From NCBI GenBank assembly GCA_031267645.1, contig JAIRYW010000030.1:62001-126000 (forward strand): DNA of 64,000 bases, in the 5' to 3' direction. Positions 57,503 through 64,000 of the stretch are shown piece by piece (within the stretch, counting starts at the first letter, position 1; each line of letters begins with the position of its first letter). Position numbers and translations under genes: made by a program. This DNA is from Propionibacteriaceae bacterium (GTDB lineage Bacteria > Actinomycetota > Actinomycetes > Propionibacteriales > Propionibacteriaceae). A model generated the notes under the pieces. That model saw only the letters and a program-made list of their open reading frames with translations. It was not told the DNA's origin and did no database searches.

Positions 57503-58936
57503 TCAGCGGCGGGCTTCGATCAAGGCGCGAGCGATCGGACCGCCCAACCGTCCACCCGCCACATCGTCGCCCGGAGCCAGGTTGGCTTGTTCGATGAAGA
57601 CCGCCACCACCAGGTCGGGGTCCTCGGAGAAGGCCACGAACCAGGCGTAGGGCGGCCGGTCCGGGGAGGACTGGGCGGTGCCGGTCTTGCCGCCCACCGT
57701 GACCCCGGGGACGCGGGCCGGGGAGCCGGTGCCGGATTCGACCACCTGCACCATCATCTGCCGCAGGGCCTGGGCCGAGCCGACCGAGAGGGCCTGACTG
57801 GACTGGGGACTGTGCTGGTGCAGCACGGTCAGGTCGGCCGCCCGGACCTGGGAGACGACGTGGGGCTCGACCAGCAGGCCGTCGTTGGCGATGGCCGCCA
57901 CCACCATGGCCATCTGCAGGGGCGAGGCCGCCACCTCGTATTGCCCGATGGCCGACATCATGGTCTGGGCGGCGTCGCCGGAGCGCGGGAAACGGCTGGC
58001 CACCCCGCCCAAATCGCCCAGATGGCGCTGATTGAAGCCGAAGCGCTCGGCCTGCTGGCGCAGGGCGTCCAAGCCCAGGTCGGCCCCGATGTTGGCGAAG
58101 CTGGTGTTGCAGGACAGCTGGAGGGCGTAGGCCAGCGTGACCTGGCCGTTGCCGCAGCGGGTCGAATTGGGCAGGACGGCGCTGGACTGGGGCAGCTGGA
58201 TCTGGGCCGGGGTGTCGATCAGACTGTCGGGGGTGTAGCCGGCCTCCAGGGCGGCCGCCGCCGTCACCAGTTTGAAGGTCGAGCCGGGCGGGTAGACCTC
58301 GCGGGTGGCCCGGTCGCGCATCGACCCGGCCGGATCGTCGACCAGCTGGGGCCAGGCCGCTTGGACCGCCGCCAAGTCGTGGCTGGCCAGCCGGTTGGGG
58401 TCGTACGAGGGTGTCGTGACCAAGGCCAGGACCGATCCGTCGTGGGGGTCGAGGGCCACCACCGCGCCGCTGCGGTCGCCCAGCTGTTGGCGGGCCAGCT
58501 GCTGCAGAGTCGGGTCCAAGGTGGTCGAGACGGTGGCCCCGACCGGGGCCCGGCCGGACATCGAGTCGATCAGGCTCTGCCACCACTGGGAGTCGTCGGA
58601 GCCGGCCAAGTAAGAGTTGTACGACGACTCCAAGCCGGCCGAGCCGTAGATATAAGAGTAGAAACCGGTGACGGCGGCGTAGAGGTCGCCGGCCGGGTAG
58701 ACCCGCTGACGATTGAAGTCGTCGCCCTCCGGGGCCGGCACGGTCTCGGCGATGACGATGTCGCCGGCCAGGATCTGGCCCCGTTGGCGGTCGAACTGAG
58801 AGTCTCGCACCCGCCGGTTGGCGGGGTCGTCCAGCAGGGCGGGCTGCCGGACCAGACCGAAATAGGTTAGGTTGCCCAAGAGGGCGAAGACCATCAGGGC
58901 CGCCAACAGGCCGACCTGGCGCACCCGCCGGTTCAT
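57503..58936 (-). CDS. pbpA: Penicillin-binding protein PbpA (class B transpeptidase)
   Basis: A 477-residue transpeptidase with an N-terminal membrane anchor (VGLLAALMVFALLGNLTYFG) and a short dimerisation domain. The active-site motifs are STFK (PPGSTFKLVTAAAAL), SCN (LSCNTSFANIG) and KTGT (VGGKTGTAQSS). It cross-links peptidoglycan with its RodA/FtsW glycosyltransferase partner, whose gene overlaps it by 4 bases. Confidence 0.94.
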   Translation of the reverse strand: MNRRVRQVGLLAALMVFALLGNLTYFGLVRQPALLDDPANRRVRDSQFDRQRGQILAGDIVIAETVPAPEGDDFNRQRVYPAGDLYAAVTGFYSYIYGSAGLESSYNSYLAGSDDSQWWQSLIDSMSGRAPVGATVSTTLDPTLQQLARQQLGDRSGAVVALDPHDGSVLALVTTPSYDPNRLASHDLAAVQAAWPQLVDDPAGSMRDRATREVYPPGSTFKLVTAAAALEAGYTPDSLIDTPAQIQLPQSSAVLPNSTRCGNGQVTLAYALQLSCNTSFANIGADLGLDALRQQAERFGFNQRHLGDLGGVASRFPRSGDAAQTMMSAIGQYEVAASPLQMAMVVAAIANDGLLVEPHVVSQVRAADLTVLHQHSPQSSQALSVGSAQALRQMMVQVVESGTGSPARVPGVTVGGKTGTAQSSPDRPPYAWFVAFSEDPDLVVAVFIEQANLAPGDDVAGGRLGGPIARALIEARR

Positions 58937-60771
58937 GTCTCAGCCTCCGGTCGGTCGAGCGCCCGAGTGACCTCTTGGTCGGCCGGGTCCAGGCCGGTCG
59001 GAGCCGGGCCGTCGGCCCGGTCGGCCACTGGCCCCGGGCGGGCGTCGGCCCCGCTCGACCCCCCGGCGGCGCGGGCCCAGGACTGATCGATGACCTCGGT
59101 CGCCTGCTCGATCCCGGCCGCGGTGAACCGTTCGCCGGCCCCGGTCAGCCTCCCGGCGTCGAGCGTGTCCGCCCGATCGATGGCCTCGGTCGCCTCCTCG
59201 GCCCCGGTCGACCCCCTCGGGCCGAGCCCTCCGGAGCGATCGATGGCCGCGGTCGCCTCTTCGGCCCCGGATATCCCCGCCGCGGCGGCCGGGCCGGCCG
59301 ACAGCGGAACCTGGCCACCGGCGATGGCCAGCAGGGGGCGGACCTGGCCCTGCCCGACTTTGAGCAACTGCTTGGTCGAAATGACTTGGGTGTTCTCGTT
59401 CTGCAGATCGGTCACGCCGCCGGCCGAGACCGTCGCTGGGACCTCCGACCGGCTCGCCGCCGGGTGGCGGACCTGATGGCTGAGCTGGACCAACAGGGCC
59501 ACCAAGATCCAGTTGGCGATCATGGACGAACCGCCCTGGGACAGGAAGGGCGTGGTCAGACCGGTCAGGGGCAGCAGCCGGGTGGAGCCGCCGACGATGG
59601 CGAAGGTCTGCAGGATGAAACCGAAGCTGAGCCCGGCCGCCAATAGTTTGATGAAGACGTCGCGCGCCATCAGGGCGGTTTTGAGGCCGCGGAAGGCGAC
59701 CAGGCCGAGGCAGACCACGATCCCCATCAAACCGACCAGGCCGATCTCCTCGCCCAGCGAGGTCGGCATCATGTCGGACCACGAGAAGACGGTCAGACCG
59801 GGCCGGCCCAGACCCCAGCCGGCGCCGAACAATCCGCCGTTGGCTAGGCCGTATTGGCCGTTGATGATCTGCCCGGCCTGGTCCGGGGTGGCGAAGGGGT
59901 CGAGCCAGTAGGCCACCCGCAGCCGGACGTGCCCGAACAAGCGGTAAGCCGCCACTCCCCCGGCCACGGTCAGGCCCAAGGCCAAGACGATCCAGCTGAC
60001 CTGGCCGGTGGCGACGTACAGGACCATGACGAACAGCCCGAAGAAGAGCAGCGAGGTGCCGAGGTCGTTCTCGAACACCAAGATGGCCAAGCTGACCGCC
60101 CACATCACCAGGATCGGGCCGAGGTCGCGGGCCCGGGGCAGATCCAGGCCGAGCACGCGGTGACCGGCCCTGGACAAGACATCTCGTTTCTCGGTCAGGT
60201 AGGCGGCGAAACTGGCCGCCAGCACGATCTTGGCCACTTCGGCCGGCTGGAAGGAGAAGCCCAACAGGTTGATCCAGATGCGCGAGCCGTTGACGGCCCG
60301 GCCCAGGCCGGGGACCAGGGGCAGTAAGAGCAGGGCCAGGCCGGCCGCGCTGAGCAGGTAGGGATAGCCGCGCAGACGGCGCGGGTCGCGTAAGAAGACC
60401 AGCACGGCCACGAAACAGGCCAGGCCCAGCCCGATCGCCACCAGTTGGGTCTCGGCCCGGTGCCGTCCGGCGATCAGGTCGATCCGATGCAACTCGGCCA
60501 GACCTAGTCCGATCAAAGCCAACACCAGCGGCATCAGAACCGGGTCGGCGTAGGGCGCGCGCAGACGTATGACCAGGTGGGTGGCCAGGCCCAATCCGAA
60601 CCAGATGGCGGCCGCCCAGGGCCAACCCGACGGCAGGGCGTTGTCTTGGAAGAGGCCGATCAGAAGGTAGCCGGCGAAACCGACCGCCTGGCCGATCAGG
60701 ATCAGAACCAGTTCGGTGTTACGCCGCCGAGGTCGCCCGACGGCTGAGGCGGCGCTCCGATCAGCAGCCAT
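58933..60771 (-). CDS. rodA: RodA/FtsW-family peptidoglycan polymerase with long C-terminal tail
   Basis: A 612-residue SEDS glycosyltransferase. About ten spans fill residues 15-440, with family blocks NGSRIWINLLGFSFQPAEVA, FENDLGTSLLFFGLFVMVLY and GLTTPFLSQGGSSMIANWIL. A tail of about 160 residues follows, much longer than in most SEDS proteins. It holds five T-x-x-I/L motifs (T461, T507, T528, T558, T602), three of them in near repeats EEATAAIDR, EEATEAIDR and EQATEVIDQ, next to genes for a Thr kinase and two FHA proteins. It overlaps pstP by 11 bases and pbpA by 4. Confidence 0.92.
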   Translation of the reverse strand: MAADRSAASAVGRPRRRNTELVLILIGQAVGFAGYLLIGLFQDNALPSGWPWAAAIWFGLGLATHLVIRLRAPYADPVLMPLVLALIGLGLAELHRIDLIAGRHRAETQLVAIGLGLACFVAVLVFLRDPRRLRGYPYLLSAAGLALLLLPLVPGLGRAVNGSRIWINLLGFSFQPAEVAKIVLAASFAAYLTEKRDVLSRAGHRVLGLDLPRARDLGPILVMWAVSLAILVFENDLGTSLLFFGLFVMVLYVATGQVSWIVLALGLTVAGGVAAYRLFGHVRLRVAYWLDPFATPDQAGQIINGQYGLANGGLFGAGWGLGRPGLTVFSWSDMMPTSLGEEIGLVGLMGIVVCLGLVAFRGLKTALMARDVFIKLLAAGLSFGFILQTFAIVGGSTRLLPLTGLTTPFLSQGGSSMIANWILVALLVQLSHQVRHPAASRSEVPATVSAGGVTDLQNENTQVISTKQLLKVGQGQVRPLLAIAGGQVPLSAGPAAAAGISGAEEATAAIDRSGGLGPRGSTGAEEATEAIDRADTLDAGRLTGAGERFTAAGIEQATEVIDQSWARAAGGSSGADARPGPVADRADGPAPTGLDPADQEVTRALDRPEAET

Positions 60772-62626
60772 CGTCCGGGACCTGGACGCTGGCCGCGCCC
60801 GATTCGGCCGCCTCCTGACGCTGGGTCCGCCTTTGCAGGCATTGGTGGCTGAGGGAGCGCAGTTCGGCCACCGTCATATGGGCCTGGTCCAGGCCGCCTT
60901 GACGGATGACGATGCCGGCCACGACGTCCTCGCGCGAGTGCAGGGGCAGGTCGGCCAGGTCGATGTCGGTGGTCTCTTGGACCCGGCTGGTGGACAGGCC
61001 GAGGACGTCGCCCGGCAGGCCTTGGTAGATCGCCACCCGCTGATCGGCGGCGGAGACGAAGTATTGCGAACGGACATAGCCGCCGGCCACCACCACGGCC
61101 ACCACCAGCGCCACCAAGATGGCGGCCAGGGCCACCACCAGACCCCATCGGCGGTGGCGCCGGGGCGGCCGGAGGCGACTGGGCGGCGAGGTCGGCCGGA
61201 CCAAGACGGCTGGGCTGGTCAGAACGGCTTGGGGGCCGTCCAAGGGCGCGATCTGCGCGGCGGCGCCGATCAGGACGCCCCGTCCGACCCGCCGGCCCTT
61301 GGCTTGGACCGGGTCGCCGGCCAGCAATCCGGCCCGCAACTGGGCGGCTGGACGCGGCGGCGGGACGGTCGGAGCCGACCGGACGTCGGGATTGACCGGG
61401 GTGTTGGGGCTGGTCGGCGGAGCCGTCTGGGCCGGGCTGGCGGCCGACCGGGCGACGTCGGACTGGCCGGAGGCGGCCTCGGCTCGGTCTGGACCGAGCG
61501 GACTGACCGGGCTGTCCGGCCCGGCCGTCGTCAAGGCGGCGCCGGACTGGCTGAGCGAGCTGCGGTCGGCCGGGGCCGACTCGCCCGGGCTGGCGGAATC
61601 AGGGGAGTGGGCCGAGCCGACCGGACTGGCCGGGCTGGCCGGACTGAACGGACTGGCGGAACCGACCGGGCTGGCCGGGCTGAGCGGGCGAGCCGAATCG
61701 ACCGGACTGGCCGAATCGACCGAGCTGGACTGGCTGAGCGGATCGACTGAGCTGGGCTGGCCGGCCGAATCGACCGAGCTGGACTGGCCGGCCGGGTCGG
61801 GCTGGCTGGCCGAGGCCGAGGTCGCGGCGGCGCCGATCGCAGCGGTGGCGCCGGTCACGGCTACCTGGCCGGCCGGGGCCGCCAGCGGTTGTCCGGCCGG
61901 GGTCTGGCCAGTCTCGAAGACGTCCGCCAGAATGATTGTGATGTTGTCCGAGGCGCCGGCCCGGTGGGCGATCTCGATCAGACGTTTGAGGGCGTCTTTG
62001 GGGTCGGGCAGGGCCAGGCCGCGGGCGATGGCGGGGTCGTCCACCAAACCGCACAGCCCGTCCGAGCAGAACATCACCCGGTCGCCGTCGCGCAGACTCA
62101 CCAGCAGCAGGTCGGGGCGGCTGTAGGGCTGGCCGTTCAGAACTCGCAGCAATAGGGAGCGGTGGGGGTGGGTGAAGGCCTCCGCCTCGGTCAGCTTGCC
62201 CTCGTCGATCAAGGACTGGACCCAGGAGTGGTCGTGGGTCAACCGGATCATGAGCTGGCCCCGGACCAAATAGGCGCGCGAGTCGCCGATGTGGACCAGC
62301 CCCAAGTCGGCGCCGTCGAACAAACCGCCGCAGACGGTCGTGCCCATGCCGTCCAGCTCGTGGTCGGCCTCGATCATGACCGCCAAACGGTCATTGGCGC
62401 GATGGGTGGCCTCGTCCAGAATGTCCAACATCTCGTCGCCCTGGCCCTGGCCGTCGACGCCCCGCAGCTCGTCGATGGCGATCCGGGAGGCCAGGTCGCC
62501 GGCGGCGGCGCCGCCCATGCCGTCGGCCACCATCAACATGGTGGGAGAGGCGTAACCGGAGTCCTGATTGTTCTTGCGCACCAGGCCGATCTCGGAATGG
62601 GCGAAGACCCGGAGCTCGAGCGTCAT
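60761..62626 (-). CDS. pstP: PP2C-type Ser/Thr phosphatase PstP with extended low-complexity linker
   Basis: A 621-residue membrane phosphatase. The PP2C domain (about 1-235) shows the metal-binding aspartates in KNNQDSGY, VADGMGGAAAGD, FCSDGLCGL and ASDNITIILAD. A linker of about 255 residues follows, dominated by Ser, Pro, Ala and Gly with short repeats such as SSSVDSA and SPASPVGSA. Then come a single span (about 493-518) and a C-terminal extracytoplasmic domain of about 100 residues. It reverses PknB phosphorylation. ATG 62626 overlaps the fhaB stop (TGATG); the frame is open further 5' without similarity. Mycobacterial PstP has a much shorter linker. Confidence 0.93.
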   Translation of the reverse strand: MTLELRVFAHSEIGLVRKNNQDSGYASPTMLMVADGMGGAAAGDLASRIAIDELRGVDGQGQGDEMLDILDEATHRANDRLAVMIEADHELDGMGTTVCGGLFDGADLGLVHIGDSRAYLVRGQLMIRLTHDHSWVQSLIDEGKLTEAEAFTHPHRSLLLRVLNGQPYSRPDLLLVSLRDGDRVMFCSDGLCGLVDDPAIARGLALPDPKDALKRLIEIAHRAGASDNITIILADVFETGQTPAGQPLAAPAGQVAVTGATAAIGAAATSASASQPDPAGQSSSVDSAGQPSSVDPLSQSSSVDSASPVDSARPLSPASPVGSASPFSPASPASPVGSAHSPDSASPGESAPADRSSLSQSGAALTTAGPDSPVSPLGPDRAEAASGQSDVARSAASPAQTAPPTSPNTPVNPDVRSAPTVPPPRPAAQLRAGLLAGDPVQAKGRRVGRGVLIGAAAQIAPLDGPQAVLTSPAVLVRPTSPPSRLRPPRRHRRWGLVVALAAILVALVVAVVVAGGYVRSQYFVSAADQRVAIYQGLPGDVLGLSTSRVQETTDIDLADLPLHSREDVVAGIVIRQGGLDQAHMTVAELRSLSHQCLQRRTQRQEAAESGAASVQVPDDGC

Positions 62627-63165
62627 CAGTACTCCAGCCTCATCTGGGTGCGACCGATCTGGATGGTGTCGGCGGCGGTGACGACGGTCGAGCCGGTCAA
62701 TTTGACCGAGTTGACGTAAGTGCCGTTGGTGGAGTCGAGGTCGTGCAGGGTCCAACTGCCGTCCTGGCCGTGGGTCAAAGTGGCATGGACGGTCGAGACG
62801 TAGTCGTCGTTCAGGACCAGCTCGCAACTGGGCGAACGGCCGATGCGGACCTGATCGACCAAGCCCAGGCGCTCACCCGCCCGGTCGCCCGAGTCGAGGG
62901 CCAGCACCCAAGGCTCTTTGCCCCGCCGGCGCGGGGCCGGGCGGCGGTCGGCCCGTTTGGAGCGGCCGGCGGGAGCCGATTCGAACAGAGCCGGGCTGAT
63001 CTCGACCGGGCCGGCGGACTGGCCGAGACTCGAGACGACGACCGGGACGGCCTTGGGCGGACGGGGGGCGACGTCGCTGCGGACCACCAAGGCGATCAAG
63101 CCGATGAAAAGCCAGAGCAGTGCCAAAAAGGCGATTTTGAAGATGAGGACGGTGAATTCCGGCAT
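62626..63165 (-). CDS. fhaB: FHA-domain membrane protein FhaB
   Basis: A 179-residue protein: an N-terminal span (VLIFKIAFLALLWLFIGLIA), a basic linker, and a C-terminal FHA domain with VRIGRSPSCELVLNDDYVST, VHATLTH and LHDLDSTNGTYVN, which carry the phosphothreonine-contacting R, S, T and N residues. It matches FhaB/FipA of mycobacteria, which binds phosphorylated divisome proteins. Coupled to pstP by a one-base overlap. Confidence 0.92.
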   Translation of the reverse strand: MPEFTVLIFKIAFLALLWLFIGLIALVVRSDVAPRPPKAVPVVVSSLGQSAGPVEISPALFESAPAGRSKRADRRPAPRRRGKEPWVLALDSGDRAGERLGLVDQVRIGRSPSCELVLNDDYVSTVHATLTHGQDGSWTLHDLDSTNGTYVNSVKLTGSTVVTAADTIQIGRTQMRLEY

Positions 63166-63176
63166 CGGATCGGGCC

Positions 63177-63872
63177 TCAGCGTCCCGCCGGCCCTTGGAC
63201 CAGCACCTGGGTCTTGCCCAGGTCGATGCGCGAACCGTTCGTCAACTCGGCCTGGGCCACCTTCTGGCCGTCCACGATGATGCCGTTGGTCGAGCCCAAA
63301 TCTTTGATCATGACCGTTCCCTGGTCGGGGCTGAGCGTGATCTGGGCGTGCGAGCGCGAGATGCCGGGATCGTTGATACGCAGGTCGGCCTCGCTGCCCC
63401 GGCCGATCACCAGGCCCGCCGCCGTCAGGGGGTGGCGCACCCCGTTGACCTCCAGCACCCAGCCGCCCGTTCGGACCCGGGCCTCGGAGCCGCCGTCGAC
63501 CGCCGCCACGGTGGCGGAGGAGACCTCGAAGCGACCGATGGGCAGGTCGGGGCGCTCCTCGTACGCGATCAGGATGGGACCGTTGAAGAGATAGGCGTGC
63601 TCAGCCGCGTAATCCTTCAATTCCGCGCTGATCTCGGCGTTCATGGTTTTGGAGAAAGGAAAGAGGCGCGCGTAATCGTGCTTCGACAGCTCGATCAGGA
63701 ATTCGTTCGGAACCAAGGATTTGTCGCGCGAAAGGACCTGGGCTTCGGCGTCGAGCTCCTTGCACAGCCGGTTGGTGATCTCGACTGGCTGCACGTCGCC
63801 CTTGAAAGCGCGCGCGAAGACCCCTCCCACGGCGCCCTCGAGCTTCTTCTCGGCTTTGCCGAACAACCCCAT
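63177..63872 (-). CDS. fhaA: FHA-domain protein FhaA
   Basis: A 231-residue cytoplasmic protein. The N-terminal DUF3662 domain (about 1-125, starting MGLFGKAEKKLEGAVGGVFA, with NEFLIELSKHDYARL) is joined by a short linker to a C-terminal FHA domain: LVIGRGSEADLRINDPGISR, SHAQITL, KDLGSTNGIIVDG. The mycobacterial protein has a much longer linker between the same two domains. GAGGAGGTG precedes ATG 63872. It is the first gene of the operon within the window and reads 11 bases before fhaB. Confidence 0.93.
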   Translation of the reverse strand: MGLFGKAEKKLEGAVGGVFARAFKGDVQPVEITNRLCKELDAEAQVLSRDKSLVPNEFLIELSKHDYARLFPFSKTMNAEISAELKDYAAEHAYLFNGPILIAYEERPDLPIGRFEVSSATVAAVDGGSEARVRTGGWVLEVNGVRHPLTAAGLVIGRGSEADLRINDPGISRSHAQITLSPDQGTVMIKDLGSTNGIIVDGQKVAQAELTNGSRIDLGKTQVLVQGPAGR

Positions 63873-64000
63873 GGAGCACCTCCTCGCCGGGCCTTCGACC
63901 GTCCCTGCCAGACTGTCGAAGGCAACTCTACCCAAGGATCGCGTCCAGCGTCGGTGAGCGACCACAGCGGTCCGGCCCGGCCGCTTCAGGCCAGCGGCGT

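Overview
The window is a high-GC chromosome segment with strong GC at third codon positions. Its right end carries the fhaA-fhaB-pstP-rodA-pbpA-pknB serine/threonine kinase cluster with crgA close by, which is diagnostic of Actinomycetota and normally lies near the replication origin. D-lactate oxidation, a GH42 beta-galactosidase, maltokinase and an NAD+ synthetase with the mycobacterial catalytic residue numbering (E52/K121/C176) also fit an actinobacterium. No marker here fixes the family; a Propionibacteriales-like host is only a guess.

Layout. 1-2642: 3' end of an RloA-type ATPase with RloB (AbiL-like), a FitAB-type toxin-antitoxin pair with a clear operator, and a broken DUF433/DUF5615 pair. 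2827-21256: a surface polysaccharide locus. GC-rich UDP-glucuronate decarboxylase, initiating sugar-phosphate transferase and UDP-glucose dehydrogenase genes bracket a visibly AT-rich core. The core holds a DUF1972 glycosyltransferase, two polymerase/ligase-like membrane proteins, two paralogous GT2 enzymes, a Wzx-type flippase and a 388-residue probable (alpha/alpha)-barrel protein, mixed with decayed ISL3, IS3 and IS256 elements. 21257-30874: accessory DNA with four copies or remnants of a glycine-rich beta-helix surface protein (one intact), a second DUF433/DUF5615 pair with a shortened toxin, an AbiEii-like toxin-antitoxin pair, a DUF234 ATPase and a second, complete RloA/RloB pair. 31176-45141: metabolism, with GH42 beta-galactosidase, FAD/FeS D-lactate dehydrogenase, maltokinase, a LacI-controlled sugar ABC importer without its own ATPase, an FlK-like thioesterase and nadE. 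45271-49626: an overlapping HSP90 / TPR / YbjN operon. 49751-54855: a helix-turn-helix protein, an FGGY kinase with a membrane protein, and a PaiB-like FMN protein. 55061-63872: tRNA-Leu(CAG), crgA and the kinase/cell-wall cluster.

How the genes fit together. Ugd makes UDP-glucuronate and Uxs converts it to UDP-xylose, so a xylose- or glucuronate-containing polymer is likely. The initiating transferase loads the lipid carrier, the glycosyltransferases extend the unit, the flippase exports it, and the two Wzy/WaaL-like proteins polymerise or ligate it. At the right end PknB (three PASTA repeats) and PstP form a kinase/phosphatase pair acting near PbpA and RodA/FtsW, with FhaA and FhaB as phosphothreonine readers.

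The observations I rate highest are a series of T-x-x-I/L motifs in the unusually long RodA/FtsW tail next to the kinase and two FHA genes, the HSP90-TPR-YbjN operon, the two RloA/RloB pairs, and the cluster of decaying beta-helix surface protein genes.
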